Assembly: GCF_001570585.1 (NCBI RefSeq)
Contig: NZ_BBXF01000004.1
Coordinates: forward strand, 496,001 to 560,000
DNA: 64,000 bases
Origin: Herbidospora daliensis
GTDB lineage: Bacteria > Actinomycetota > Actinomycetes > Streptosporangiales > Streptosporangiaceae
Direction of reading: 5' to 3'
Shown here: positions 24,156-33,239 of the stretch, one piece after another
Layout of the letters: each line of letters opens with the position of its first letter
Position numbering within the stretch: the first letter of the stretch is position 1
Notes under the pieces: model-generated
The model's input: only the letters and a program-made list of their open reading frames with translations
Databases searched by the model: none
Told to the model about the DNA's origin: nothing
Position numbers and translations under genes: made by a program

Positions 24156-24740
24156 TTCACCTCAGCGCTCACTTGCCACTGCGGTTGGGAAGCGGTGTCG
24201 ACCTGCATGAGCGCACACTCGACCTCAGCGTTCTGCGGCCGATTCGACACCGTAGCCGAACGCGCATGAGCCACATCGGCGCTCACTTGCCCCTGCGGTT
24301 CCGAGCCCGTTCCTGTCTTCGAAGGCACGCGATGCACTTCAGCGTTCTGCGACTGCCCCGGCCACGAAGCCACATCCACCTTCGAACGTGTGACATGCAC
24401 GGCGGCGCTCTACGGCAGTCACCTGGCCATAGTCGTTCTCAGAGGCGCGCAGTTCACGCCGACCTTCTGCCGTCGCCCGCGATCCGAGGCCACGTTTCAA
24501 CGCGAGTGAGTCACATCAGGGCCCGAAATCCGCTCCGCGTCCGAAGCCGAGCCCACCTCCAGGAGCGCGCGATTCATCGCCGGGTTCTGTCGCCCCGAGA
24601 CGGTGTCCGTCTTCGAACGTGCGTGAATTCGCTCGGTGTTCTCCCGTTGTCCCGAAGTCGTGATGCCAAGTGTGTGATCCGGCGGTGTGGGGTCAGCACT
24701 CTTTCCATGACTCGGCGCGGTTCCCCCAAGGTGTGGTGAC
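24156..24740. repeat. Degenerate tandem repeat array, about nine units of 48-69 bp
   Basis: Intergenic between the thiolase and the MBL hydrolase. Units resemble CGCGATGCACTTCAGCGTTC followed by TGCG, a GC-rich variable part and an end like CTTCGAACG. Unit starts are seen near 24153, 24220, 24268, 24334, 24397, 24454, 24508, 24574 and 24625. Differences between unit lengths appear to be multiples of three, and the plus frame from 24107 stays open through the array to a stop at 24739. Whether it is translated is unclear; no known family is recognised. Confidence 0.55.
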
Positions 24741-24809
24741 GTGGGGCGATGCCGTGGAAGGGGAGGGCGAAATGTGGTGGTCATGTGGGTTTGGGAACAT
24801 GGTCCAGGT

Positions 24810-24823
24810 AACAAGCGCTTGAT
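24810..24823. promoter_or_regulatory. KstR2-type palindrome AACAAGCGCTTGAT
   Basis: Fits the mycobacterial KstR2 consensus AnCAAGnnCTTGnT exactly and ends 9 nt before the MBL hydrolase ATG. No KstR2 gene is in the window, and CAAGCGCTTG cores are also used by other repressors. Confidence 0.5.
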
Positions 24824-24832
24824 GGGGGCCGG

Positions 24833-25864
24833 ATGAGTGAGCGGGATGTTCGGACGCGGCGTGCCTACTCGGCCCAGAAGGTCACCGATCTCGGTGACGG
24901 GGTGTGGAGTGTGCCGGTGCCGATACCGGGCAATCCGCTCGGGTACACGCTCGTCTACGCCGTCGAGTCGCCCACCGGGCCAGTCCTGATCGACGCCGGG
25001 TGGAACCACCCCGAGGCGTTCCAGGCGCTCGAGAGCGGGCTCGGGCAGGCGGGGATCGCGCTCGCCGACGTGCGCGGCGTCGTCGTGACGCACTACCACC
25101 CCGACCACGCCGGGCTCGCCGGGCAGGTCAGGGAGGCGTCCGGCGGGTGGATCGCGATGCACGAGGCCGACGCCGAGATGGTGCGCATGTTCCACGACAT
25201 GGCCGCCGCCGACGACCGTCCACGGGTGCAGACCGACATGCTGCGCCGGGCGGGCGCCTCGCCCGAGGAGGTGCCGGCCGCCATCATGGACGCCCCCACG
25301 CCCCCCGCGATCCCGGACGTCCACCTCGCCGACGGCACGCTCGTCGACCTGCCGGGGCGGCGGCTGCGGACCGTCTGGACCCCCGGCCACTCCCCCGGCC
25401 ACATCTGCCTCCACCTCGAAGACGGTGATCGGGTCTTCACCGGCGACCACGTGCTGCCGGGCATCACTCCCCATATCGGCATGTATCCCTACGATCGCAC
25501 CGACATCGACCCACTCAGTGAGTTCCTGACCTCCCTGGAGAAGATCGCGACGTTCGGTCCGCTCGAGGCCCTTCCCGCCCATGAGTGGACGTTCGCCGAC
25601 GTCGCCGCCCGCGCCGGGGAGATCGCCGAACACCACGAGGAGAAGCTGACGAAGCTGCTGGCCTCGATGGTCGAGGCCGACCGGCCGCTGACGATCTGGA
25701 CCGCCGCGTCCCTCATGACCTGGAACCGGCGCTGGCAGGACCTGGCCCCCATCCTGCGCGGAATGGCCGCCGGGGAGGCCGCGGCCCACCTGCGGACACT
25801 GGAGGTGCGCGGATTGGTCAGGCGCACGGGAGGTGATCCGGTCACGTTCGTCGTACACTCCTAG
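24833..25864 (+). CDS. MBL-fold metallo-hydrolase (paralogue 1)
   Basis: A 343-residue metallo-beta-lactamase-fold hydrolase with the metal motif THYHPDHAG (HxHxDH), a later Asp/His pair (VFTGDHVLPG), and PAHEWTF supplying a further His. A C-terminal winged-helix-like extension (TIWTAASLMTWNRRWQDL) is typical of the broad glyoxalase II-like/LACTB2 group. The substrate is unknown; a thioesterase or lactonase role would fit beside acyl-CoA genes. It is clearly paralogous to the gene at 59910-60941, which has the same length. Start supported by GGGGG 5-9 nt upstream. Confidence 0.8.
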   Translation: MSERDVRTRRAYSAQKVTDLGDGVWSVPVPIPGNPLGYTLVYAVESPTGPVLIDAGWNHPEAFQALESGLGQAGIALADVRGVVVTHYHPDHAGLAGQVREASGGWIAMHEADAEMVRMFHDMAAADDRPRVQTDMLRRAGASPEEVPAAIMDAPTPPAIPDVHLADGTLVDLPGRRLRTVWTPGHSPGHICLHLEDGDRVFTGDHVLPGITPHIGMYPYDRTDIDPLSEFLTSLEKIATFGPLEALPAHEWTFADVAARAGEIAEHHEEKLTKLLASMVEADRPLTIWTAASLMTWNRRWQDLAPILRGMAAGEAAAHLRTLEVRGLVRRTGGDPVTFVVHS

Positions 25865-25877
25865 ACATCGGATGTCT
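25863..25877. promoter_or_regulatory. GntR-type operator AGACATCGGATGTCT (autoregulatory copy)
   Basis: Perfect 15-bp palindrome (AGACATC-G-GATGTCT) 8 nt before the GntR regulator's start, overlapping the stop of the preceding gene. Related copies at 33184 and 33240 precede the fucose operon. Confidence 0.7.
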
Positions 25878-25885
25878 GAGGGTGG

Positions 25886-26566
25886 GTGCGAGGCGTGGCG
25901 GTAACCGATACGGCGATAGACCGGATCAAGGACATGATCCTCAACGGAGAGCTGGCGCCGGGAGCCCGGCTCCCCAAAGAGGCCGACCTCGCCGAACGGC
26001 TCGGGCTCTCCCGGAACTCCCTGCGTGAGGCGGTCCGCGCGCTCGCGCTGATCAACGTCCTGGACGTGCGCCAGGGCGACGGCACCTACGTCACCAGCCT
26101 CGAACCCCGCCTCCTCCTCGACGCCCTCTCGTTCGTGGTCGACTTCCACCGCGACGACACCGTGCTGCAGTTCTTCGAGGTCCGCCGCATCCTCGAACCC
26201 GCCGCCACCTCCAAGGCCGCCGTCAACATGACCGACGCCGGCATCGAGGAACTCCGCAAGATCCTCGACTCCCTCCCCGAGAACCCCACGGTCGAACAAC
26301 TGGTCGCCAACGACCTCGAGTTCCACCAGCGCATCGCCGAAGGCTCCGGCAACGCGGTCCTGTGCTCCCTGATCGAGAGCCTGTCGGGCCCGACGACCCG
26401 AGCCCGCATCTGGCGCGGCCTGACCCAGTCGAACGCCCCGAGCAAGACCCTCGACCAGCACTACGCCATCTACGGCGCGATAGCGGCCCGCCAGCCCGAG
26501 GTGGCCCACTCGTGGGCGACGGTCCACATCGCCGACGTGGAGTCATGGTTGCGCCAGGCGCTCTGA
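25886..26566 (+). CDS. GntR/FadR-family regulator, likely of the L-fucose operon
   Basis: A 226-residue regulator: N-terminal winged helix (LPKEADLAERLGLSRNSLRE, then AVRALALINVLDVRQGDGTY) and an all-helical FCD ligand domain with metal/ligand-type residues in NDLEFHQRIAEGSGN. GTG 25886 has GAGGG a few bases upstream; GTG 25895 (VAVTDTAIDRI) is an alternative. An exact palindrome at its own promoter recurs in front of the fucose operon 7 kb away, so it probably represses that operon until a sugar acid binds. The effector is inferred. Confidence 0.85.
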   Translation: MRGVAVTDTAIDRIKDMILNGELAPGARLPKEADLAERLGLSRNSLREAVRALALINVLDVRQGDGTYVTSLEPRLLLDALSFVVDFHRDDTVLQFFEVRRILEPAATSKAAVNMTDAGIEELRKILDSLPENPTVEQLVANDLEFHQRIAEGSGNAVLCSLIESLSGPTTRARIWRGLTQSNAPSKTLDQHYAIYGAIAARQPEVAHSWATVHIADVESWLRQAL

Positions 26567-26569
26567 CGC

Positions 26570-26810
26570 TCAGCGGATTTAACGAAGCGCGCCTGTCCAA
26601 GCACCACGGCGCGCTTCTGTCTCGTACGTCCTCCCTGGGGTCGCGCCCGTCGCGTAAGAGCAGGTGCGCCTTCGTTGAATCGCGCCCATCCCTTTGAACG
26701 GGCGCGCTTCTGTCTTGTACGCCCTCTTTGAAATCGCACCCATCCCTTACGAGCAGGTGCGCCTTCGCTGAATTACGCCCATCCCTATGAACGGGCGCGC
26801 TCATCTCTGC
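26570..26810. repeat. 93-bp tandem repeat, about 2.7 copies
   Basis: Between the convergent GntR and NlpC/P60 genes. The anchor GCGCTTCTGTCT (last copy GCGCTCAT) occurs at 26611, 26704 and 26797, exactly 93 bp apart. Each unit is itself two related halves of about 46 bp (CGCCCATCCCTnnGAnC followed by GGGCGCGC). The period is 31 codons, but no known protein is recognised in any frame. Confidence 0.65.
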
Positions 26811-26859
26811 CACGCATCTGCCCGAGGTCGGAGACTGCGCGACAACCCGCCACCGGGGC

Positions 26860-28092
26860 TCATGCCTTCGATGATGGACGTTGGGGGCGGACCGCGCCCT
26901 GGAAGCGTTTCATCCAGACCGGGGCCGCCAGGACCTCGACGCGCTTGACGACGTCTCCCGTCTTGGGCGCGTGGATCATGTCGCCATCACCCGCGTAGAG
27001 GCCGACGTGGGACGGGTCGGTCTTCGTCGCGCCGAAGAACAGCAGGTCGCCGGGGAGCAGGTCCTTGGTCTGCACTGATTTGCCCTGTTTGATCTGGGTG
27101 CCCGTGTAGTGCCCCAGGGTCACGCCGGCCTTGGCCCAGGCCGCGAGGGTCAGACCGGAACAGTCGAAGCCGACCCGGCCCGCCCCCTTGCCGACGCCCC
27201 GGCTCGGCCCGTTGGCGTTGCCGCCGCCCCACACGTAGGGAATGCCGAGCCACTTGGTCGCGGCCCGCAACGCGATCGCCCCGGGGGTGGCGTCGCGGGG
27301 TGCGGTGTTCTCGTCGTCCTTACGGGGCTCGCGATCGTCCCGCTTCTTCCGGGGTTCGACGTCGACGCCGGGAGGCTCCTCCGACTTGCCCCGGGGACCG
27401 CGATCGTCAGACCTCGGTTTCCCGCCCTCAGGCTGCGAGCCGGTCCCCTCCTGCGGAGAACGCACCTCCGGGTCCAGGGTGACGACGCCGTCCTGCCCGG
27501 GACGCGCGATCCCGTCGAGGATGGCCCCACGATCCTGACTCGGCCGCGCACCCTCGTCCACAAGGGCGCCACCGCCCTGGAGCGGGCGCGCACTCCCGTC
27601 CACAAGAGCGCCACCGTTCTGAAGCGGACGCGTGCCTCCGTCCACCAGAGCACCGCCGTCCTGGAGCGGGCGTGCACCCGAAGCGGACCCGTGTTCCTGG
27701 AGTGTGTCCTGGCCCGGCCGGACGCGGCCGTCGAGGATCGGCCAGCCGTCCTGTAGTGGGCGTCCTCCCCACGGTGAGCCGTCCACGATCGGACGGGGGC
27801 CTCCCGCTGGCCAGCGGTCGGACGGGCCGAAGACGCCTCCCAAGGGCTCGGCGAAGTCGTCCCACGCCTCGGCCCATGGCCCGTCGGCGGCCCACGGGTC
27901 GAAGCCGTCCCACTCCGGCGGGGGCCACGTGTGGCCCCAGCGTTCGGCTAGTTCGGCCAGGTCGATCAGTTCGTCTAGTTCGTCCGGCTCGTCCAGGTGG
28001 ACGTACCGGAAGGAGGCCGGTGCCGGGCAGGGCAGCGGCTCCGCGCCCGGGTGGGGGGTGCAGAGGATGGCGGTGAGGAGCGTTGTGAGCAT
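26860..28092 (-). CDS. NlpC/P60 (C40) cell-wall peptidase with repetitive linker
   Basis: A 410-residue protein whose C-terminal ~130 residues form an NlpC/P60 domain cleaving stem peptides of peptidoglycan: catalytic Cys in GFDCSGLTLAAWAKAG, His in DPSHVGLYAG and third polar residue near HAPKTGDVV. Before it lie a charged Pro/Lys/Asp-rich stretch and several tandem 14-residue repeats of the form RPLQDGGALVDGGA (about residues 125-190). The N-terminus (MLTTLLTAILCTP) is a short, weak secretion signal, so export is likely but not certain. The repeat is probably a flexible wall-spanning linker. Confidence 0.82.
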   Translation of the reverse strand: MLTTLLTAILCTPHPGAEPLPCPAPASFRYVHLDEPDELDELIDLAELAERWGHTWPPPEWDGFDPWAADGPWAEAWDDFAEPLGGVFGPSDRWPAGGPRPIVDGSPWGGRPLQDGWPILDGRVRPGQDTLQEHGSASGARPLQDGGALVDGGTRPLQNGGALVDGSARPLQGGGALVDEGARPSQDRGAILDGIARPGQDGVVTLDPEVRSPQEGTGSQPEGGKPRSDDRGPRGKSEEPPGVDVEPRKKRDDREPRKDDENTAPRDATPGAIALRAATKWLGIPYVWGGGNANGPSRGVGKGAGRVGFDCSGLTLAAWAKAGVTLGHYTGTQIKQGKSVQTKDLLPGDLLFFGATKTDPSHVGLYAGDGDMIHAPKTGDVVKRVEVLAAPVWMKRFQGAVRPQRPSSKA

Positions 28093-28186
28093 CCGGAACT
28101 CCTGGGTCGGGAAAGACAGGGCGACCCAAGAGTCCGGGGGGTAACGCTGAGCGCGCGTCCTTGAACGCCGTTCTGTGGATAACCGC

Positions 28187-29020
28187 TTATGGCTTCAGGC
28201 GATACACCTTCTGTGCCGTCGATTCGTAGATGTACGACTGTTCGTCTCCGCTCAGCCCACTGGTGAAGTCCTTAGTTGTCTCCACTACCTCGCCATACGT
28301 CGCGGCAAGGAGGCAGACGGGCCAGTCTGAGCCGAACATGACCCTTTCCGCGCCGAAATATTCAAGGACGTGCTCCACGTAGGGCTGGAGCTGACCGGGG
28401 GTCCAGTCGGTCCAGCTGGCCTCCGTCACCAGGCCGGAGATCTTGCACGTCACGTTGTCGAGTTCGGCCAGGCCCTCGATCTCGGTCGCCCACGGTTCCA
28501 TCAGGCCGCTCGCGACGGGCGGCTTGGCGGCGTGGTCGAGCACGAACCGGGCGTCGGGCAGGTCGGCCACGACCTGGCGGGCCGTTTTCAGTTGGTGGAC
28601 GAGTACCAGCAGGTCGTACGCCAGCCCCGCCGCCGCGACGGCGCGCAGGCCGCGGACGACGTCGGGGCGGGCCAGCCACTCGTCGTCGGGTTCGTCCTGG
28701 ACCTGGTGGCGGATGCCGACCAGCAGGTGGCCTCCGGGGCCCTCCCGCAGGTCGGCCAGGACGTCGGCGACGTCGGGGGCGGTCAGGTCGACCCAGCCGA
28801 CCACGCCCCTGATCAGGCCGTCGGACTCCGAAGCCGTTCGCAGGAACTCGCGGGTCTCCTCGACCGAGGAGACGGTCTGCACGAGCACGGTGCCGGTGGC
28901 GCCGGTGGCCCGCAGCTCCGGCAGGCCGAAGGGGCGCCTGATCGGGGCGAGGGCCGTGCCGGACATCCACGGGTAGTCGCGGCGGGACGGGTCCCAGAGG
29001 TGGTGATGCGCGTCGATCAT
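28187..29020 (-). CDS. L-fuconolactonase (amidohydrolase superfamily)
   Basis: Opens L-fucono-lactone to L-fuconate. The 277-residue TIM-barrel hydrolase starts MIDAHHHLWDPSRRDYPWM, the HxH metal motif of the amidohydrolase_2/lactonase group, and carries VLDHAAKP, ISGLVTEA and FGSDWPVC towards the C-terminus. ATG 29020 follows the previous stop after 2 nt (TGACCATG). Last gene of the five-gene fucose operon; the lactonase role comes from family and context. Confidence 0.85.
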   Translation of the reverse strand: MIDAHHHLWDPSRRDYPWMSGTALAPIRRPFGLPELRATGATGTVLVQTVSSVEETREFLRTASESDGLIRGVVGWVDLTAPDVADVLADLREGPGGHLLVGIRHQVQDEPDDEWLARPDVVRGLRAVAAAGLAYDLLVLVHQLKTARQVVADLPDARFVLDHAAKPPVASGLMEPWATEIEGLAELDNVTCKISGLVTEASWTDWTPGQLQPYVEHVLEYFGAERVMFGSDWPVCLLAATYGEVVETTKDFTSGLSGDEQSYIYESTAQKVYRLKP

Positions 29021-29022
29021 GG

Positions 29023-30279
29023 TCAGAACCCCAGCTCCTCCCACAGAGCCTCGGGAACGGGCCGGGCGGCCAGTTCCATGTTCCCCCGAACCTCCTGCAC
29101 GGATCTCATGCCCATGACGACCGTCGTCACCGCCGGGTGACGGTGCGGGAACGCCATGGCGGCCTGCGGCAGGGTGACGCCGTGCTTCTCGCACAGGGCG
29201 GCGATCTCCCGGGCGCGGGCGAGGACGTCGTCGGGGGCGGGCGCGTAGTTGAACGTGCCTCCGACGAGGTCGTGGCGGGCCAGCAGGCCGCTGTTGAAGA
29301 CGCCTCCGGCGACCACCGACACGCCGCGCCGCACGCACAGCGGGAGCAGTTCGGCGGCGGCCGACTGGTCGAGCAGCGTGTAGCGGCCGGCCAGCAGGAT
29401 CGTGTCGACGTCGGTCTCGCGGACGAAGTCGGCCAGCATCGGCCACTGGTTCATGCCGACGCCGACGGCCTTCACGACGCCCTGGTCGCGCAGTTCCGCC
29501 AGGGCGGGGAACGCCTCGCCGACGGCCTGCGCCCAGTGGTGGTCGGGGTCGTGCATGAGGGCGACGTCGATCGAGTCGAGGCCGAGCCGTTCGAGCGACT
29601 CCTCCAGGGAGCGCCGCACGCCGTCGCGGGAGAAGTCCCACGCCCGCGTGTGGGTCTTCGGCACGTCGAAGCCGTCGTCGTCGCGGCCCACGCCGTCGGC
29701 CGGGACGAGCAGCCGGCCGACCTTCGTGGAGAGCACGAACTCGCCGCGCGGCTTGCCGGCCAGCACGTTGCCGAGCCGGCGCTCCGACAGGCCGAGCCCG
29801 TAGTGGGGCGCGGTGTCGAAGTAGCGGATGCCCGCGTCCCACGCGGCCTCGACCGTCGCCGACGCGTCGTCGTCGGTGAGGGCGGTGAAGAGGTTGCCTA
29901 TCGGGGCGGCACCGAAGCCGTAGGTCGTCGTCACGCCGAAAACCGTAGAGAACGGAGCCCTCGGACGTACAGCCCCCGACATCTCCCACACTTTGCGCAG
30001 AGGCCCGGCGGAGGGGTCGAAGTCGCCGTCGAGGTGGCGGTTCATCTGTTTCTGCCAAGCTTGGTTGATCGGGTTGCCGGCCAGCCGCGCCTGGAAGCCG
30101 GCGTAGTCGACGACCTCGACGTAGTGGAACAGGTCGAGGCCGTCGCGCCAGATGCGCCACACCCGCGCGCCGGCCTCGCGCATCGCCCGGTCGAGGCCCG
30201 GCAGCAGCCGCGCGTGCTCGGCGTCGTAGGCGGCCTCGCTGCCGGGCTTGAGGCGGGTGCGCAGGGCGATGCGCTGCAC
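29023..30279 (-). CDS. Sugar mutarotase fused to aldo/keto reductase (L-fucose dehydrogenase)
   Basis: One 418-residue frame encodes two enzymes. Residues ~1-100 match RhaM/fucose-mutarotase proteins (VQRIALRTRLKPGSEAAYDA ... GPLRKVWEM), which interconvert sugar anomers. Residues ~115-418 are an aldo/keto reductase (FGAAPIGNLFTALTDD, YFDTAPHYGLGLSERRLG with the catalytic Tyr) like NAD(P)-dependent L-fucose dehydrogenases. No stop lies between them. The ~15-residue junction uses poor codons compared with the rest, and a GTG at 29934 (VTTTYGFGAAP) could separately start the reductase. GTG 30279 has GAGGAG upstream and follows the SDR stop after 2 nt. Confidence 0.82.
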   Translation of the reverse strand: MQRIALRTRLKPGSEAAYDAEHARLLPGLDRAMREAGARVWRIWRDGLDLFHYVEVVDYAGFQARLAGNPINQAWQKQMNRHLDGDFDPSAGPLRKVWEMSGAVRPRAPFSTVFGVTTTYGFGAAPIGNLFTALTDDDASATVEAAWDAGIRYFDTAPHYGLGLSERRLGNVLAGKPRGEFVLSTKVGRLLVPADGVGRDDDGFDVPKTHTRAWDFSRDGVRRSLEESLERLGLDSIDVALMHDPDHHWAQAVGEAFPALAELRDQGVVKAVGVGMNQWPMLADFVRETDVDTILLAGRYTLLDQSAAAELLPLCVRRGVSVVAGGVFNSGLLARHDLVGGTFNYAPAPDDVLARAREIAALCEKHGVTLPQAAMAFPHRHPAVTTVVMGMRSVQEVRGNMELAARPVPEALWEELGF

Positions 30280-30281
30280 GG

Positions 30282-31028
30282 TCAGCTCCTCGGCCGCAGG
30301 CGCAGGCCCTGCATGCCGCCGTCGACCGCCAGCGAGGTGCCGGTGGTGGCGGAGGCGAGCGGGCCGGCCAGGTAGGCCACCGCGTGGGCGACCTCCTCGG
30401 CGGAGACCAGGCGGCCCATCGGCTGGCGGGCGTTCAGCGCGGCCCGCTCGGCGGCCGGGTCGGTCGCGGCGTCGAGCAGCCGGCCGACCCACGGGGTGTC
30501 GGCGGTGCCCGGGTTGACGCAGTTGACCCGAATTCCGTCTTGTACGTGGTCAGCAGCCATCGCCAGCGTCAGCGAGTAGACGGCGCCCTTCGTCGCGCTG
30601 TAGAGCGCCCGCTGCGGGATCCCGGCCGTGGCCGCGATCGAGCACGTGTTGACGATCGCGGCGTGCGAGGAGGCGCGCAGGTGCGGCAGCGCGGCCCGGG
30701 TGACCCGGACCATGCCGACGACGTTGACGTCGTACACCCGCAGCCATTCGGCGTCGTCGTTGTCGGCGACCGTGCCGGCCGCGCCGATCCCGGCGTTGTT
30801 GACGACGATGTCGAGCCCGCCGAGCTGCTCGGCGGCCGACTCGACGGCCGCGCGCACCGACGCGTCGTCGGACACGTCGGCCTTGACGCCCACGAAGGGG
30901 TCGCCGGGCGGGTTGAGGTCGAGGCAGGCGACCCGGGCGCCGCGCTCGGCCAGCAGCGTGGCGATGGCCAGGCCGATGCCCTGGCCGCCGCCGGTGACCA
31001 GGGCCTTGAGGCCCTCGAACTCGGTCAT
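30282..31028 (-). CDS. 2-keto-3-deoxy-L-fuconate dehydrogenase (SDR)
   Basis: A 248-residue classical short-chain dehydrogenase: TGGGQGIG cofactor motif, NNAGIG, catalytic Ser (CSIAATAG) and YSATKGAV. In the non-phosphorylating fucose route an SDR oxidises C4 of 2-keto-3-deoxy-L-fuconate, giving the diketo acid split by the FAH-family hydrolase. Its ATG overlaps the dehydratase stop (ATGA). An L-fucose dehydrogenase role is an alternative, but the reductase fusion next door fits that step better. Confidence 0.82.
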   Translation of the reverse strand: MTEFEGLKALVTGGGQGIGLAIATLLAERGARVACLDLNPPGDPFVGVKADVSDDASVRAAVESAAEQLGGLDIVVNNAGIGAAGTVADNDDAEWLRVYDVNVVGMVRVTRAALPHLRASSHAAIVNTCSIAATAGIPQRALYSATKGAVYSLTLAMAADHVQDGIRVNCVNPGTADTPWVGRLLDAATDPAAERAALNARQPMGRLVSAEEVAHAVAYLAGPLASATTGTSLAVDGGMQGLRLRPRS

Positions 31029-32320
31029 GCGTCCCTCCAGACCGGCCCGTCGGGGAACAGGTGGGCCGCGATCGACTCGGGTCGCATCTCGGCGCTGAAC
31101 CCGGGTGCGAGCGGGGCCCGGTAGACGCCGTTCTCAACGACGACCGGATCGGTGAAGTGCTCGTGCAGGTGGTCGACGTACTCGATGACGCGATTCTCCA
31201 TGGTTCCGGTCACCGACACATAGTCGAACATCGACAGGTGCTGCACCAGCTCGCACAGGCCGACGCCGCCGGCGTGCGGGCAGACCGGCACGCCGAACTT
31301 GGCGGCCAGCAGCAGGATCGCGATGTTCTCGTTCACCCCCGCGACGCGGGCGGCGTCCAGCTGGAGGTAGGAGAGCGCGCGCTTCTGGAGCAGCTGCTTG
31401 AAGATGACCCGGTTCTGGACGTGCTCGCCGGTCGCGACCGGGATCGGCGCGATGGCGCGCGCGATGGTGGCGTGGCCGAGCACGTCGTCGGGGCTGGTCG
31501 GCTCCTCGACCCAGTGGGGCGAGTAGGGGCTGAGCTCCTTGATCCAGTGGATCGCCGCGCCGACGTCCCAGCGCTGGTTGGCGTCGATGGCGATCGGGAA
31601 GCCCTCGCCGCAGACCTCGCGGGCGATGCGCATGCGGCGCACGTCGTCTTCGAGGTCGGCGCCGACCTTCAGCTTGATCTGCTTGAAGCCGTCGTCGAGC
31701 GCCTCCTTGCAGAGGCGGCGCAACTTCTCGTCGTCGTAGCCGAGCCAGCCGGGCGAGGTCGTGTACGCCGGGTAGCCCGTCTCCAGCAGCTTCTCGATGC
31801 GCTCGGCGCGGCCGGGCTCGGCGCGGCGCAGGATCTCCAGCGCCTCTTCCGGGGTGAGCTCGTCGCCGATGTAGCGGAAGTCGACCAGGCCGACGAGCTC
31901 CTCGGGCGACATCTCGGCGAGCAGCCGCCACAGGGGCTTGCCCTCGCGTTTCGCCTTCAGGTCCCACAGGGCGTTGACCACGGCGCTGATCGCCATGTGC
32001 ATGACGCCCTTCTCGGGGCCCAGCCAGCGGAGCTGGCTGTCGTACACCATCTCCTTGTAGAGGGCGCCGAGGTCGCTGACGTCGCGGCCGAGCACGTAGG
32101 GCTCGAGCGCGCGGATGGCGGCGGTCTGGATGTCGTTGCCGCGGCCGATCGTGAACGCGAAGCCGTGGCCCTCGCACTCGCCGTCGGAGAGCACGACGTA
32201 GGCGGCCGAGTAGTCGGGGTCGGGGTTCATCGCGTCGGAGCCGTCGAGCTCCAGCGACGTCGGGAACCGGATGTCGAAGGTCTGGAACGACTGGATGGGC
32301 GGGTGGGTCGACGAGGTCAC
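31025..32320 (-). CDS. L-fuconate dehydratase (enolase superfamily)
   Basis: Removes water from L-fuconate to give 2-keto-3-deoxy-L-fuconate. The 431-residue protein carries FucD hallmarks: [20 protein letters not shown], general-base motif IKLKVG, metal ligands in [19 protein letters not shown] and [10 protein letters not shown], and [11 protein letters not shown]. The GTG at 32320 overlaps the FAH hydrolase stop by 4 bases (GTGA), giving [20 protein letters not shown]; upstream in-frame sequence lies inside that gene and is not coding. Confidence 0.9.
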   Translation of the reverse strand: MTSSTHPPIQSFQTFDIRFPTSLELDGSDAMNPDPDYSAAYVVLSDGECEGHGFAFTIGRGNDIQTAAIRALEPYVLGRDVSDLGALYKEMVYDSQLRWLGPEKGVMHMAISAVVNALWDLKAKREGKPLWRLLAEMSPEELVGLVDFRYIGDELTPEEALEILRRAEPGRAERIEKLLETGYPAYTTSPGWLGYDDEKLRRLCKEALDDGFKQIKLKVGADLEDDVRRMRIAREVCGEGFPIAIDANQRWDVGAAIHWIKELSPYSPHWVEEPTSPDDVLGHATIARAIAPIPVATGEHVQNRVIFKQLLQKRALSYLQLDAARVAGVNENIAILLLAAKFGVPVCPHAGGVGLCELVQHLSMFDYVSVTGTMENRVIEYVDHLHEHFTDPVVVENGVYRAPLAPGFSAEMRPESIAAHLFPDGPVWRDA

Positions 32321-33171
32321 GCCTGCCCCACCGTCTGCCGCTGCCGGCCGAGACCGTCGATCTCGAGCTCCATGACGTCGCCTTCCTTCAGGTAGGGATG
32401 CAGGCCGCTCAGGGCGACCCCGGCGGGTGTGCCGGTGTTGATCACGTCCCCGGGTTCGAGGACCATGAACTGGCTGAGGTAACGCACGATCTCGGCCACG
32501 CCGAAGATCATGTTCTTGGTGCCGCCGTTCTGCTTCAGGTCGCCGTTCACCCAGAGGCGCAGCCCGAGCGCCTGGGGGTCGGCGACCTCGTCGGCGGTGA
32601 CGAGCCACGGGCCGAGCGGCTGGAAGGTCTCGCAGGACTTGCCCTTGTCCCACTGACCGCCGCGCTCCAGCTGGAACTCCCGCTCCGACACGTCGTTGGA
32701 GACCGTGTAGCCGGCGACGGCCGCCAGCGCCTCCTCGTGCGAGGCGAGGTAGCGGCAGGTCGCGCCGATCACGATGGCGAGTTCGACTTCCCAGTCGGTC
32801 TTCACGCTGGCGCGGGGCACCAGGACTTCGTCAAAAGGTCCGACGACTGTGTTGGGGGCCTTCATGAAGACCACCGGCTCGGTCGGAACGGCGGCGCCGG
32901 ACTCCTCCGCGTGGTCGCGGTAGTTCAGTCCAATGCATACGATCTTTCCGGGCCGCGCGATGGGCGGACCGATGCGGAGACCGTCCTGGTCGAGCTCCGG
33001 AAGGGGGTCGCCGGCCAGTGCCGCACGGATCCGGTCGAGGCCGCCGGAGGCGAAGAAGTCCGGGGTGAAATCGGCTCCGTTGAGGAATTCGCCCAGGTCG
33101 AGCAGCCGCCCGTCGTCTGTGAGCACGGCCGGGCGTTCCGCGCCTTTTCCACCTACTCGAAGCAGCCTCAC
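32317..33171 (-). CDS. FAH-family hydrolase, probably 2,4-diketo-3-deoxy-L-fuconate hydrolase
   Basis: A 284-residue fumarylacetoacetate-hydrolase-fold enzyme: [27 protein letters not shown], metal site [11 protein letters not shown], and the end of the fold in [11 protein letters not shown]. In this pathway it cleaves the diketo acid to pyruvate and L-lactate. It is the first gene of the operon; GTG 33171 has AGGGGGAG upstream. Two copies of the GntR palindrome (33184 and 33240) lie just upstream, with TATA-like sequence in the first. Confidence 0.87.
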   Translation of the reverse strand: MRLLRVGGKGAERPAVLTDDGRLLDLGEFLNGADFTPDFFASGGLDRIRAALAGDPLPELDQDGLRIGPPIARPGKIVCIGLNYRDHAEESGAAVPTEPVVFMKAPNTVVGPFDEVLVPRASVKTDWEVELAIVIGATCRYLASHEEALAAVAGYTVSNDVSEREFQLERGGQWDKGKSCETFQPLGPWLVTADEVADPQALGLRLWVNGDLKQNGGTKNMIFGVAEIVRYLSQFMVLEPGDVINTGTPAGVALSGLHPYLKEGDVMELEIDGLGRQRQTVGQA

Positions 33172-33183
33172 GACTCCCCCTAT

Positions 33184-33194
33184 ACATCCGATGT
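33184..33194. promoter_or_regulatory. GntR-type operator core ACATCCGATGT, fucose operon promoter
   Basis: Perfect 11-bp palindrome 12 nt before the FAH hydrolase start, with the same core as the 25863 site, overlapping TATACA-like promoter sequence. Confidence 0.65.
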
Positions 33195-33239
33195 TTGCAT
33201 GAGGAAGCCTGATGCCACGCCTGCCTCCCTGTCAAGCTC

